Shown here: positions 1 through 15,000 of the stretch, piece after piece
Numbering within the stretch: position 1 is the stretch's first letter
How the letters are laid out: the number at the start of each line of letters is the position of its first letter
Program-made: the position numbers and the translations under genes
Assembly: GCA_945910005.1 (NCBI GenBank)
Contig: CAMDTW010000361.1
Coordinates: 1-64,000, forward strand
Direction of reading: 5' to 3'
Length of the DNA: 64,000 bases
Origin: Isoperla grammatica
Taxonomy: Eukaryota > Arthropoda > Insecta > Plecoptera > Perlodidae
The notes under the pieces: model-generated
The model's input: only the letters and a program-made list of their open reading frames with translations
The model's database searches: none
Told to the model about the DNA's origin: nothing

Positions 1-3000
1 GTGCGCCACTCCGGGCTGTCTGCCGGCCGGTACCTGAGGGGGGGAGACACTAGTGAGACAGTGTAGGGGTGGAGGGGGTCTCGTGTACCCCGTGTGAGGT
101 CACTGGATATGTGCGCCACTCCGGGCTGTCTGCCGGCCGGTACCTGGGGGGGGGAGACACTAGTGAGACAGTGTAGGGGTGGAGGGGGTCTCGTGTACCC
201 CGTGTGACGTCACTGGATATGTGCGCCACTCCGGGCTGTCTGCCGGCCGGTACCTGAGGGGGGGAGACACTAGTGAGACAGTGTAGGGGTGGAGGGGGTC
301 TCGTGTACCCCGTGTGACGTCACTGGATATGTGCGCCACTCCGGGCTGTCTGCCGGCCGGTACCTGAGGGGGGGAGACACTAGTGAGACAGTGTAGGGGT
401 GGAGGGGGTCTCGTGTACCCCGTGTGACGTCACTGGATATGTGCGCCACTCCGGGCTGTCTGCCGGCCGGTACCTGAGGGGGGGAGACACTAGTGAGACA
501 GTGTAGGGGTGGAGGGGGTCTCGTGTACCCCGTGTGACGTCACTGGATATGTGCGCCACTCCGGGCTGTCTGCCGGCCGGTACCTGAGGGGGGAGACACT
601 AGTGAGACAGTGTAGGGGTGGAGGGGGTCTCGTGTACCCCGTGTGACGTCACTGGATATGTGCGCCACTCCGGGCTGTCTGCCGGCCGGTACCTGAGGGG
701 GGGGAGACACTAGTGAGACAGTGTAGGGGTGGAGGGGGTCTCGTGTACCCCGTGTGACGTCACTGGATATGTGCGCCACTCCGGGCTGTCTGCCGGCCGG
801 TACCTGGGGGGGGAGACACTAGTGAGACAGTGTAGGGGTGGAGGGGGTCTCGTGTACCCCGTGTGACGTCACTGGATATGTGCGCCACTCCGGGCTGTCT
901 GCCGGCCGGTACCTGAGGGGGGGGAGACACTAGTGAGACAGTGTAGGGGTGGAGGGGGTCTCGTGTACCCCGTGTGACGTCACTGGATATGTGCGCCACT
1001 CCGGGCTGTCTGCCGGCCGGTACCTGAGGGGGGGAGACACTAGTGAGACAGTGTAGGGGTGGAGGGGGTCTCGTGTACCCCGTGTGACGTCACTGGATAT
1101 GTGCGCCACTCCGGGCTGTCTGCCGGCCGGTACCTGAGGGGGGGAGACACTAGTGAGACAGTGTAGGGGTGGAGGGGGTCTCGTGTACCCCGTGTGACGT
1201 CACTGGATATGTGCGCCACTCCGGGCTGTCTGCCGGCCGGTACCTGAGGGGGGGGAGACACTAGTGAGACAGTGTAGGGGTGGAGGGGGTCTCGTGTACC
1301 CCGTGTGACGTCACTGGATATGTGCGCCACTCCGGGCTGTCTGCCGGCCGGTACCTGAGGGGGTGGAGACACTAGTGAGACAGTGTAGGGGTGGAGGGGG
1401 TCTCGTGTACCCCGTGTGACGTCACTGGATATGTGCGCCACTCCGGGCTGTCTGCCGGCCGGTACCTGAGGGGGGGAGACACTAGTGAGACAGTGTAGGG
1501 GTGGAGGGGGTCTCGTGTACCCCGTGTGACGTCACTGGATATGTGCGCCACTCCGGGCTGTCTGCCGGCCGGTACCTGAGGGGGGGAGACACTAGTGAGA
1601 CAGTGTAGGGGTGGAGGGGGTCTCGTGTACCCCGTGTGACGTCACTGGATATGTGCGCCACTCCGGGCTGTCTGCCGGCCGGTACCTGGGGGGGGGGAGA
1701 CACTAGTGAGACAGTGTAGGGGTGGAGGGGGGTCTCGTGTACCCCGTGTGACGTCACTGGATATGTGCGCCACTCCGGGCTGTCTGCCGGCCGGTACCTG
1801 AGGGGGGGAGACACTAGTGAGACAGTGTAGGGGTGGAGGGGGTCTCGTGTACCCCGTGTGACGTCACTGGATATGTGCGCCACTCCGGGCTGTCTGCCGG
1901 CCGGTACCTGGGGGGGGGAGACACTAGTGAGACAGTGTAGGGGTGGAGGGGGTCTCGTGTACCCCGTGTGACGTCACTGGATATGTGCGCCACTCCGGGC
2001 TGTCTGCCGGCCGGTACCTGAGGGGGGGAGACACTAGTGAGACAGTGTAGGGGTGGAGGGGGTCTCGTGTACCCCGTGTGACGTCACTGGATATGTGCGC
2101 CACTCCGGGCTGTCTGCCGGCCGGTACCTGAGGGGGGGAGACACTAGTGAGACAGTGTAGGGGTGGAGGGGGTCTCGTGTACCCCGTGTGACGTCACTGG
2201 ATATGTGCGCCACTCCGGGCTGTCTGCCGGCCGGTACCTGAGGGGGGGAGACACTAGTGAGACAGTGTAGGGGTGGAGGGGGTCTCGTGTACCCCGTGTG
2301 ACGTCACTGGATATGTGCGCCACTCCGGGCTGTCTGCCGGCCGGTACCTGAGGGGGGGGAGACACTAGTGAGACAGTGTAGGGGTGGAGGGGGTCTCGTG
2401 TACCCCGTGTGACGTCACTGGATATGTGCGCCACTCCGGGCTGTCTGCCGGCCGGTACCTGAGGGGGGGAGACACTAGTGAGACAGTGTAGGGGTGGAGG
2501 GGGTCTCGTGTACCCCGTGTGACGTCACTGGATATGTGCGCCACTCCGGGCTGTCTGCCGGCCGGTACCTGAGGGGGGGGAGACACTAGTGAGACAGTGT
2601 AGGGGTGGAGGGGGTCTCGTGTACCCCGTGTGACGTCACTGGATATGTGCGCCACTCCGGGCTGTCTGCCGGCCGGTACCTGAGGGGGGGGAGACACTAG
2701 TGAGACAGTGTAGGGGTGGACGGTCGTCTCGTGTACCCCGTGTGACGTCACTGGAAATGTGCGCCACTCCGGGCGGTCTGCCGGCCGGTACCTGGGGGGG
2801 GGGAGACACTAGTGAGACAGTGTAGGGGTGGAGGGGTCTCGTGTACCCCGTGTGACGTCACTAGATATGTGCGCCACTCCGGGCTGTCTGCCGGCCGGTA
2901 CCTGAGGGGGAGACACTAGTGAGACAGTGTAGGGGTGGAGGGGGTCTCGTGTACCCCGTGTGACGTCACTGGATATGTGCGCCACTCCGGGCTGTCTGCC

Positions 3001-6000
3001 GGCCGGTACCTGGGGGGGGGAGACACTAGTGAGACAGTGTAGGGGTGGAGGGGGTCTCGTGTACCCCGTGTGACGTCACTGGATATGTGCGCCACTCCGG
3101 GCTGTCTGCCGGCCGGTACCTGAGGGGGGGGGAGACACTAGTGAGACAGTGTAGGGGTGGAGGGGGTCTCGTGTACCCCGTGTGACGTCACTGGATATGT
3201 GCGCCACTCCGGGCTGTCTGCCGGCCGGTACCTGAGGGGGGGAGACACTAGTGAGACAGTGTAGGGGTGGAGGGGGTCTCGTGTACCCCGTGTGACGTCA
3301 CTGGATATGTGCGCCACTCCGGGCTGTCTGCCGGCCGGTACCTGAGGGGGGGAGACACTAGTGAGACAGTGTAGGGGTGGAGGGGGTCTCGTGTACCCCG
3401 TGTGACGTCACTGGATATGTGCGCCACTCCGGGCTGTCTGCCGGCCGGTACCTGGGGTGGGGGACACTAGTGAGACAGTGTAGGGGTGGAGGGGGTCTCG
3501 TGTACCCCGTGTGACGTCACTGGATATGTGCGCCACTCCGGGCTGTCTGCCGGCCGGTACCTGGGGGGGGGGGGAGACACTAGTGAGACAGTGTAGGGGT
3601 GGAGGGGGTCTCGTGTACCCCGTGTGACGTCACTGGATATGTGCGCCACTCCGGGCTGTCTGCCGGCCGGTACCTGAGGGGGGGAGACACTAGTGAGACA
3701 GTGTAGGGGTGGAGGGGGTCTCGTGTACCCCGTGTGACGTCACTGGATATGTGCGCCACTCCGGGCTGTCTGCCGGCCGGTACCTGAGGGGGGGAGACAC
3801 TAGTGAGACAGTGTAGGGGTGGAGGGGGTCTCGTGTACCCCGTGTGACGTCACTGGATATGTGCGCCACTCCGGGCTGTCTGCCGGCCGGTACCTGAGGG
3901 GGGGGAGACACTAGTGAGACAGTGTAGGGGTGGAGGGGGTCTCGTGTACCCCGTGTGACGTCACTGGATATGTGCGCCACTCCGGGCTGTCTGCCGGCCG
4001 GTACCTGAGGGGGGGGAGACACTAGTGAGACAGTGTAGGGGTGGAGGGGGTCTCGTGTACCCCGTGTGACGTCACTGGATATGTGCGCCACTCCGGGCTG
4101 TCTGCCGGCCGGTACCTGGGGTGGGGGACACTAGTGAGACAGTGTAGGGGTGGAGGGGGTCTCGTGTACCCCGTGTGACGTCACTGGATATGTGCGCCAC
4201 TCCGGGCTGTCTGCCGGCCGGTACCTGAGGGGGGGGGAGACACTAGTGAGACAGTGTAGGGGTGGAGGGGGTCTCGTGTACCCCGTGTGACGTCACTGGA
4301 TATGTGCGCCACTCCGGGCTGTCTGCCGGCCGGTACCTGAGGGGGGGGACACTAGTGAGACAGTGTAGGGGTGGAGGGGGGTCTCGTGTACCCCGTGTGA
4401 CGTCACTGGATATGTGCGCCACTCCGGGCTGTCTGCCGGCCGGTACCTGAGGGGGGGGGGAGACACTAGTGAGACAGTGTAGGGGTGGAGGGGGTCTCGT
4501 GTACCCCGTGTGACGTCACTGGATATGTGCGCCACTCCGGGCTGTCTGCCGGCCGGTACCTGAGGGGGGGAGACACTAGTGAGACAGTGTAGGGGTGGAG
4601 GGGGTCTCGTGTACCCCGTGTGACGTCACTGGATATGTGCGCCACTCCGGGCTGTCTGCCGGCCGGTACCTGAGGGGGGGGAGACACTAGTGAGACAGTG
4701 TAGGGGTGGAGGGGGTCTCGTGTACCCCGTGTGACGTCACTGGATATGTGCGCCACTCCGGGCTGTCTGCCGGCCGGTACCTGAGGGGGGGGGGACACTA
4801 GTGAGACAGTGTAGGGGTGGAGGGGGTCTCGTGTACCCCGTGTGACGTCACTGGATATGTGCGCCACTCCGGGCTGTCTGCCGGCCGGTACCTGAGGGGG
4901 GAGACACTAGTGAGACAGTGTAGGGGTGGAGGGGGTCTCGTGTACCCCGTGTGACGTCACTGGATATGTGCGCCACTCCGGGCTGTCTGCCGGCCGGTAC
5001 CTGGAGGGGGGAGACACTAGTGAGACAGTGTAGGGGTGGAGGGGGTCTCGTGTACCCCGTGTGACGTCACTGGATATGTGCGCCACTCCGGGCTGTCTGC
5101 CGGCCGGTACCTGAGGGGGGGAGACACTAGTGAGACAGTGTAGGGGTGGAGGGGGTCTCGTGTACCCCGTGTGACGTCACTGGATATGTGCGCCACTCCG
5201 GGCTGTCTGCCGGCCGGTACCTGGGGGGGGGGAGACACTAGTGAGACAGTGTAGGGGTGGAGGGGGTCTCGTGTACCCCGTGTGACGTCACTGGATATGT
5301 GCGCCACTCCGGGCTGTCTGCCGGCCGGTACCTGAGGGGGGGGAGACACTAGTGAGACAGTGTAGGGGTGGAGGGGGTCTCGTGTACCCCGTGTGACGTC
5401 ACTGGATATGTGCGCCACTCCGGGCTGTCTGCCGGCCGGTACCTGAGGGGGGAGACACTAGTGAGACAGTGTAGGGGTGGAGGGGGTCTCGTGTACCCCG
5501 TGTGACGTCACTGGATATGTGCGCCACTCCGGGCTGTCTGCCGGCCGGTACCTGAGGGGGGGGAGACACTAGTGAGACAGTGTAGGGGTGGAGGGGGTCT
5601 CGTGTACCCCGTGTGACGTCACTGGATATGTGCGCCACTCCGGGCTGTCTGCCGGCCGGTACCTGAGGGGGGAGACACTAGTGAGACAGTGTAGGGGTGG
5701 AGGGGGTCTCGTGTACCCCGTGTGACGTCACTGGATATGTGCGCCACTCCGGGCTGTCTGCCGGCCGGTACCTGAGGGGGGGAGACACTAGTGAGACAGT
5801 GTAGGGGTGGAGGGGGTCTCGTGTACCCCGTGTGACGTCACTGGATATGTGCGCCACTCCGGGCTGTCTGCCGGCCGGTACCTGAGGGGGGGGGGGACAC
5901 TAGTGAGACAGTGTAGGGGTGGAGGGGGTCTCGTGTACCCCGTGTGACGTCACTGGATATGTGCGCCACTCCGGGCTGTCTGCCGGCCGGTACCTGAGGG

Positions 6001-9000
6001 GGGGAGACACTAGTGAGACAGTGTAGGGGTGGAGGGGGTCTCGTGTACCCCGTGTGACGTCACTGGATATGTGCGCCACTCCGGGCTGTCTGCCGGCCGG
6101 TACCTGAGGGGGGGGGGGACACTAGTGAGACAGTGTAGGGGTGGAGGGGGTCTCGTGTACCCCGTGTGACGTCACTGGATATGTGCGCCACTCCGGGCTG
6201 TCTGCCGGCCGGTACCTGAGGGGGGGAGACACTAGTGAGACAGTGTAGGGGTGGAGGGGGTCTCGTGTACCCCGTGTGACGTCACTGGATATGTGCGCCA
6301 CTCCGGGCTGTCTGCCGGCCGGTACCTGAGGGGGGGGGGGGACACTAGTGAGACAGTGTAGGGGTGGAGGGGGTCTCGTGTACCCCGTGTGACGTCACTG
6401 GATATGTGCGCCACTCCGGGCTGTCTGCCGGCCGGTACCTGAGGGGGGGGAGACACTAGTGAGACAGTGTAGGGGTGGAGGGGGTCTCGTGTACCCCGTG
6501 TGACGTCACTGGATATGTGCGCCACTCCGGGCTGTCTGCCGGCCGGTACCTGAGGGGGGGGGGGACACTAGTGAGACAGTGTAGGGGTGGAGGGGGTCTC
6601 GTGTACCCCGTGTGACGTCACTGGATATGTGCGCCACTCCGGGCTGTCTGCCGGCCGGTACCTGAGGGGGGGAGACACTAGTGAGACAGTGTAGGGGTGG
6701 AGGGGGTCTCGTGTACCCCGTGTGACGTCACTGGATATGTGCGCCACTCCGGGCTGTCTGCCGGCCGGTACCTGAGGGGGGGAGACACTAGTGAGACAGT
6801 GTAGGGGTGGAGGGGGTCTCGTGTACCCCGTGTGACGTCACTGGATATGTGCGCCACTCCGGGCTGTCTGCCGGCCGGTACCTGAGGGGGGGAGACACTA
6901 GTGAGACAGTGTAGGGGTGGAGGGGGTCTCGTGTACCCCGTGTGACGTCACTGGATATGTGCGCCACTCCGGGCTGTCTGCCGGCCGGTACCTGAGGGGG
7001 GGGAGACACTAGTGAGACAGTGTAGGGGTGGAGGGGGTCTCGTGTACCCCGTGTGACGTCACTGGATATGTGCGCCACTCCGGGCTGTCTGCCGGCCGGT
7101 ACCTGAGGGGGGGGAGACACTAGTGAGACAGTGTAGGGGTGGAGGGGGTCTCGTGTACCCCGTGTGACGTCACTGGATATGTGCGCCACTCCGGGCTGTC
7201 TGCCGGCCGGTACCTGAGGGGGGAGACACTAGTGAGACAGTGTAGGGGTGGAGGGGGTCTCGTGTACCCCGTGTGACGTCACTGGATATGTGCGCCACTC
7301 CGGGCTGTCTGCCGGCCGGTACCTGAGGGGGGGGAGACACTAGTGAGACAGTGTAGGGGTGGAGGGGGTCTCGTGTACCCCGTGTGACGTCACTGGATAT
7401 GTGCGCCACTCCGGGCTGTCTGCCGGCCGGTACCTGAGGGGGGGGGGACACTAGTGAGACAGTGTAGGGGTGGAGGGGGTCTCGTGTACCCCGTGTGACG
7501 TCACTGGATATGTGCGCCACTCCGGGCTGTCTGCCGGCCGGTACCTGAGGGGGGGGAGACACTAGTGAGACAGTGTAGGGGTGGAGGGGGTCTCGTGTAC
7601 CCCGTGTGACGTCACTGGATATGTGCGCCACTCCGGGCTGTCTGCCGGCCGGTACCTGAGGGGGGGGAGACACTAGTGAGACAGTGTAGGGGTGGAGGGG
7701 GTCTCGTGTACCCCGTGTGACGTCACTGGATATGTGCGCCACTCCGGGCTGTCTGCCGGCCGGTACCTGAGGGGGGGGGAGACACTAGTGAGACAGTGTA
7801 GGGGTGGAGGGGGTCTCGTGTACCCCGTGTGACGTCACTGGATATGTGCGCCACTCCGGGCTGTCTGCCGGCCGGTACCTGAGGGGGGGAGACACTAGTG
7901 AGACAGTGTAGGGGTGGAGGGGGTCTCGTGTACCCCGTGTGACGTCACTGGATATGTGCACCACTCCGGGCTGTCTGCCGGCCGGTACCTGAGGGGGGGG
8001 AGACACTAGTGAGACAGTGTAGGGGTGGAGGGGGTCTCGTGTACCCCGTGTGAGGTCACTGGATATGTGCGCCACTCCGGGCTGTCTGCCGGCCGGTACC
8101 TGGGGGGGGAGACACTAGTGAGACAGTGTAGGGGTGGAGGGGGTCTCGTGTACCCCGTGTGACGTCACTGGATATGTGCGCCACTCCGGGCTGTCTGCCG
8201 GCCGGTACCTGAGGGGGGAGAGACACTAGTGAGACAGTGTAGGGGTGGAGGGGGTCTCGTGTACCCCGTGTGACGTCACTGGATATGTGCGCCACTCCGG
8301 GCTGTCTGCCGGCCGGTACCTGGGGGGGGGGAGACACTAGTGAGACAGTGTAGGGGTGGAGGGGGTCTCGTGTACCCCGTGTGACGTCACTGGATATGTG
8401 CGCCACTCCGGGCTGTCTGCCGGCCGGTACCTGAGGGGGGGGGGGAGACACTAGTGAGACAGTGTAGGGGTGGAGGGGGTCTCGTGTACCCCGTGTGACG
8501 TCACTGGATATGTGCGCCACTCCGGGCTGTCTGCCGGCCGGTACCTGAGGGGGGGAGACACTAGTGAGACAGTGTAGGGGTGGAGGGGGTCTCGTGTACC
8601 CCGTGTGACGTCACTGGATATGTGCGCCACTCCGGGCTGTCTGCCGGCCGGTACCTGGGGGGGGGGAGACACTAGTGAGACAGTGTAGGGGTGGAGGGGG
8701 TCTCGTGTACCCCGTGTGACGTCACTGGATATGTGCGCCACTCCGGGCTGTCTGCCGGCCGGTACCTGGGGGGGGGGGAGACACTAGTGAGACAGTGTAG
8801 GGGTGGAGGGGGTCTCCTGTACCCCGTGTGACGTCACTGGATATGTGCGCCACTCCGGGCTGTCTGCCGGCCGGTACCTGGGGGGGGGAGACACTAGTGA
8901 GACAGTGTAGGGGTGGAGGGGGTCTCGTGTACCCCATGTGACGTCACTGGATATGTGCGCCACTCCGGGCTGTCTGCCGGCCGGTACCTGAGGGGGGGAG

Positions 9001-12000
9001 ACACTAGTGAGACAGTGTAGGGGTGGAGGGGGTCTCGTGTACCCCGTGTGACGTCACTGGATATGTGCGTCACTCCGGGCTGTCTGCCGGCCGGTACCTG
9101 AGGGGGGGGAGACACTAGTGAGACAGTGTAGGGGTGGAGGGGGTCTCGTGTACCCCGTGTGACGTCACTGGATATGTGCGCCACTCCGGGCTGTCTGCCG
9201 GCCGGTACCTGGGGGGGGGAGACACTAGTGAGACAGTGTAGGGGTGGAGGGGGTCTCGTGTACCCCGTGTGACGTCACTGGATATGTGCGCCACTCCGGG
9301 CTGTCTGCCGGCCGGTACCTGAGGGGGGAGACACTAGTGAGACAGTGTAGGGGTGGAGGGGGTCTCGTGTACCCCGTGTGACGTCACTGGATATGTGCGC
9401 CACTCCGGGCTGTCTGCCGGCCGGTACCTGGGGGGGGGGAGACACTAGTGAGACAGTGTAGGGGTGGAGGGGGTCTCGTGTACCCCGTGTGACGTCACTG
9501 GATATGTGCGCCACTCCGGGCTGTCTGCCGGCCGGTACCTGGGGGGGGAGACACTAGTGAGACAGTGTAGGGGTGGAGGGTGTCTCGTGTACCCCGTGTG
9601 ACGTCACTGGATATGTGCGCCACTCCGGGCTGTCTGCCGGCCGGTACCTGAGGGGGGGAGACACTAGTGAGACAGTGTAGGGGTGGAGGGGGTCTCGTGT
9701 ACCCCGTGTGACGTCACTGGATATGTGCGCCACTCCGGGCTGTCTGCCGGCCGGTACCTGAGGGGGGGAGACACTAGTGAGACAGTGTAGGGGTGGAGGG
9801 GGTCTCGTGTACCCCGTGTGACGTCACTGGATATGTGCGCCACTCCGGGCTGTCTGCCGGCCGGTACCTGAGGGGGGGAGACACTAGTGAGACAGTGTAG
9901 GGGTGGAGGGGGTCTCGTGTACCCCGTGTGACGTCACTGGATATGTGCGCCACTCCGGGCTGTCTGCCGGCCGGTACCTGAGGGGGGGGGGAGACACTAG
10001 TGAGACAGTGTAGGGGTGGAGGGGGTCTCGTGTACCCCGTGTGACGTCACTGGATATGTGCGCCACTCCGGGCTGTCTGCCGGCCGGTACCTGAGGGGGG
10101 GGACACTAGTGAGACAGTGTAGGGGTGGAGGGGGTCTCGTGTACCCCGTGTGACGTCACTGGATATGTGCGCCACTCCGGGCTGTCTGCCGGCCGGTACC
10201 TGAGGGGGGGGGGAGACACTAGTGAGACAGTGTAGGGGTGGAGGGGGTCTCGTGTACCCCGTGTGACGTCACTGGATATGTGCGCCACTCCGGGCTGTCT
10301 GCCGGCCGGTACCTGGGGGGGGGAGACACTAGTGAGACAGTGTAGGGGTGGAGGGGGTCTCGTGTACCCCGTGTGACGTCACTGGATATGTGCGCCACTC
10401 CGGGCTGTCTGCCGGCCGGTACCTGAGGGGGGGGAGACACTAGTGAGACAGTGTAGGGGTGGAGGGGGTCTCGTGTACCCCGTGTGACGTCACTGGATAT
10501 GTGCGCCACTCCGGGCTGTCTGCCGGCCGGTACCTGAGGGGGGGGGGAGACACTAGTGAGACAGTGTAGGGGTGGAGGGGGTCTCGTGTACCCCGTGTGA
10601 CGTCACTGGATATGTGCGCCACTCCGGGCTGTCTGCCGGCCGGTACCTGGGGGGGGGAGACACTAGTGAGACAGTGTAGGGGTGGAGGGGGTCTCGTGTA
10701 CCCCGTGTGACGTCACTGGATATGTGCGCCACTCCGGGCTGTCTGCCGGCCGGTACCTGAGGGGGGGGAGACACTAGTGAGACAGTGTAGGGGTGGAGGG
10801 GGTCTCGTGTACCCCGTGTGACGTCACTGGATATGTGCGCCACTCCGGGCTGTCTGCCGGCCGGTACCTGGGGGGGGGGAGACACTAGTGAGACAGTGTA
10901 GGGGTGGAGGGGGTCTCGTGTACCCCGTGTGACGTCACTGGATATGTGCGCCACTCCGGGCTGTCTGCCGGCCGGTACCTGAGGGGGGGGAGACACTAGT
11001 GAGACAGTGTAGGGGTGGAGGGGGTCTCGTGTACCCCGTGTGACGTCACTGGATATGTGCGCCACTCCGGGCTGTCTGCCGGCCGGTACCTGAGGGGGGG
11101 GGGAGACACTAGTGAGACAGTGTAGGGGTGGAGGGGGTCTCGTGTACCCCGTGTGACGTCACTGGATATGTGCGCCACTCCGGGCTGTCTGCCGGCCGGT
11201 ACCTGAGGGGGGGGAGACACTAGTGAGACAGTGTAGGGGTGGAGGGGGTCTCGTGTACCCCGTGTGACGTCACTGGATATGTGCGCCACTCCGGGCTGTC
11301 TGCCGGCCGGTACCTGAGGGGGGGAGACACTAGTGAGACAGTGTAGGGGTGGAGGGGGTCTCGTGTACCCCGTGTGACGTCACTGGATATGTGCGCCACT
11401 CCGGGCTGTCTGCCGGCCGGTACCTGGGGGGGGGAGACACTAGTGAGACAGTGTAGGGGTGGAGGGGGTCTCGTGTACCCCGTGTGACGTCACTGGATAT
11501 GTGCGCCACTCCGGGCTGTCTGCCGGCCGGTACCTGAGGGGGGGGAGACACTAGTGAGACAGTGTAGGGGTGGAGGGGGTCTCGTGTACCCCGTGTGACG
11601 TCACTGGATATGTGCGCCACTCCGGGCTGTCTGCCGGCCGGTACCTGGGGGGGGGGAGACACTAGTGAGACAGTGTAGGGGTGGAGGGGGTCTCGTGTAC
11701 CCCGTGTGACGTCACTGGATATGTGCGCCACTCCGGGCTGTCTGCCGGCCGGTACCTGAGGGGGGGAGACACTAGTGAGACAGTGTAGGGGTGGAGGGGG
11801 TCTCGTGTACCCCGTGTGACGTCACTGGATATGTGCGCCACTCCGGGCTGTCTGCCGGCCGGTACCTGAGGGGGGGAGACACTAGTGAGACAGTGTAGGG
11901 GTGGAGGGGGTCTCGTGTACCCCGTGTGACGTCACTGGATATGTGCGCCACTCCGGGCTGTCTGCCGGCCGGTACCTGAGGGGGGGGGGAGACACTAGTG

Positions 12001-15000
12001 AGACAGTGTAGGGGTGGAGGGGGTCTCGTGTACCCCGTGTGACGTCACTGGATATGTGCGCCACTCCGGGCTGTCTGCCGGCCGGTACCTGGGGGGGGGA
12101 GACACTAGTGAGACAGTGTAGGGGTGGAGGGGGTCTCGTGTACCCCGTGTGACGTCACTGGATATGTGCGCCACTCCGGGCTGTCTGCCGGCCGGTACCT
12201 GGGGGGGGGGAGACACTAGTGAGACAGTGTAGGGGTGGAGGGGGTCTCGTGTACCCCGTGTGACGTCACTGGATATGTGCGCCACTCCGGGCTGTCTGCC
12301 GGCCGGTACCTGAGGGGGGGAGACACTAGTGAGACAGTGTAGGGGTGGAGGGGGTCTCGTGTACCCCGTGTGACGTCACTGGATATGTGCGCCACTCCGG
12401 GCTGTCTGCCGGCCGGTACCTGAGGGGGGAGACACTAGTGAGACAGTGTAGGGGTGGAGGGGGTCTCGTGTACCCCGTGTGACGTCACTGGATATGTGCG
12501 CCACTCCGGGCTGTCTGCCGGCCGGTACCTGAGGGGGGGGAGACACTAGTGAGACAGTGTAGGGGTGGAGGGGGTCTCGTGTACCCCGTGTGACGTCACT
12601 GGATATGTGCGCCACTCCGGGCTGTCTGCCGGCCGGTACCTGAGGGGGAGACACTAGTGAGACAGTGTAGGGGTGGAGGGGGTCTCGTGTACCCCGTGTG
12701 ACGTCACTGGATATGTGCGCCACTCCGGGCTGTCTGCCGGCCGGTACCTGAGGGGGAGACACTAGTGAGACAGTGTAGGGGTGGAGGGGGTCTCGTGTAC
12801 CCCGTGTGACGTCACTGGATATGTGCGCCACTCCGGGCTGTCTGCCGGCCGGTACCTGAGGGGGGAGACACTAGTGAGACAGTGTAGGGGTGGAGGGGGT
12901 CTCGTGTACCCCGTGTGACGTCACTGGATATGTGCGCCACTCCGGGCTGTCTGCCGGCCGGTACCTGAGGGGGGGAGACACTAGTGAGACAGTGTAGGGG
13001 TGGAGGGGGTCTCGTGTACCCCGTGTGACGTCACTGGATATGTGCGCCACTCCGGGCTGTCTGCCGGCCGGTACCTGGGGGGGGGGGAGACACTAGTGAG
13101 ACAGTGTAGGGGTGGAGGGGGTCTCGTGTACCCCGTGTGACGTCACTGGATATGTGCGCCACTCCGGGCTGTCTGCCGGCCGGTACCTGAGGGGGGGAGA
13201 CACTAGTGAGACAGTGTAGGGGTGGAGGGGGTCTCGTGTACCCCGTGTGAGGTCACTGGATATGTGCGCCACTCCGGGCTGTCTGCCGGCCGGTACCTGA
13301 GGGGGGGACACTAGTGAGACAGTGTAGGGGTGGAGGGGGTCTCGTGTACCCCGTGTGACGTCACTGGATATGTGCGCCACTCCGGGCTGTCTGCCGGCCG
13401 GTACCTGAGGGGGGGGAGACACTAGTGAGACAGTGTAGGGGTGGAGGGGGTCTCGTGTACCCCGTGTGACGTCACTGGATATGTGCGCCACTCCGGGCTG
13501 TCTGCCGGCCGGTACCTGAGGGGGGGAGACACTAGTGAGACAGTGTAGGGGTGGAGGGGGTCTCGTGTACCCCGTGTGACGTCACTGGATATGTGCGCCA
13601 CTCCGGGCTGTCTGCCGGCCGGTACCTGAGGGGGGGGAGACACTAGTGAGACAGTGTAGGGGTGGAGGGGGTCTCGTGTACCCCGTGTGACGTCACTGGA
13701 TATGTGCGCCACTCCGGGCTGTCTGCCGGCCGGTACCTGAGGGGGGGAGACACTAGTGAGACAGTGTAGGGGTGGAGGGGGTCTCGTGTACCCCGTGTGA
13801 CGTCACTGGATATGTGCGCCACTCCGGGCTGTCTGCCGGCCGGTACCTGAGGGGGGGAGACACTAGTGAGACAGTGTAGGGGTGGAGGGGGTCTCGTGTA
13901 CCCCGTGTGACGTCACTGGATATGTGCGCCACTCCGGGCTGTCTGCCGGCCGGTACCTGGGGGGGGGAGACACTAGTGAGACAGTGTAGGGGTGGAGGGG
14001 GTCTCGTGTACCCCGTGTGACGTCACTGGATATGTGCGCCACTCCGGGCTGTCTGCCGGCCGGTACCTGAGGGGGGGGGACACTAGTGAGACAGTGTAGG
14101 GGTGGAGGGGGTCTCGTGTACCCCGTATGACGTCACTGGATATGTGCGCCACTCCGGGCTGTCTGCCGGCCGGTACCTGAGGGGGGGGAGACACTAGTGA
14201 GACAGTGTAGGGGTGGAGGGGGTCTCGTGTACCCCGTGTGACGTCACTGGATATGTGCGCCACTCCGGGCTGTCTGCCGGCCGGTACCTGAGGGGGGGAG
14301 ACACTAGTGAGACAGTGTAGGGGTGGAGGGGGTCTCGTGTACCCCGTGTGACGTCACTGGATATGTGCGCCACTCCGGGCTGTCTGCCGGCCGGTACCTG
14401 AGGGGGGGAGACACTAGTGAGACAGTGTAGGGGTGGAGGGGGTCTCGTGTACCCCGTGTGACGTCACTGGATATGTGCGCCACTCCGGGCTGTCTGCCGG
14501 CCGGTACCTGAGAGGGGGGAGACACTAGTGAGACAGTGTAGGGGTGGAGGGGGTCTCGTGTACCCCGTGTGACGTCACTGGATATGTGCGCCACTCCGGG
14601 CTGTCTGCCGGCCGGTACCTGAGGGGGGGAGACACTAGTGAGACAGTGTAGGGGTGGAGGGGGTCTCGTGTACCCCGTGTGACGTCACTGGATATGTGCG
14701 CCACTCCGGGCTGTCTGCCGGCCGGTACCTGAGGGGGGGGAGACACTAGTGAGACAGTGTAGGGGTGGAGGGGGTCTCGTGTACCCCGTGTGACGTCACT
14801 GGATATGTGCGCCACCCCGGGCTGTCTGCCGGCCGGTACCTGGGGGGGGGAGACACTAGTGAGACAGTGTAGGGGTGGAGGGGGTCTCGTGTACCCCGTG
14901 TGACGTCACTGGATATGTGCGCCACTCCGGGCTGTCTGCCGGCCGGTACCTGAGGGGGGGGAGACACTAGTGAGACAATGTAGGGGTGGAGGGGGTCTCG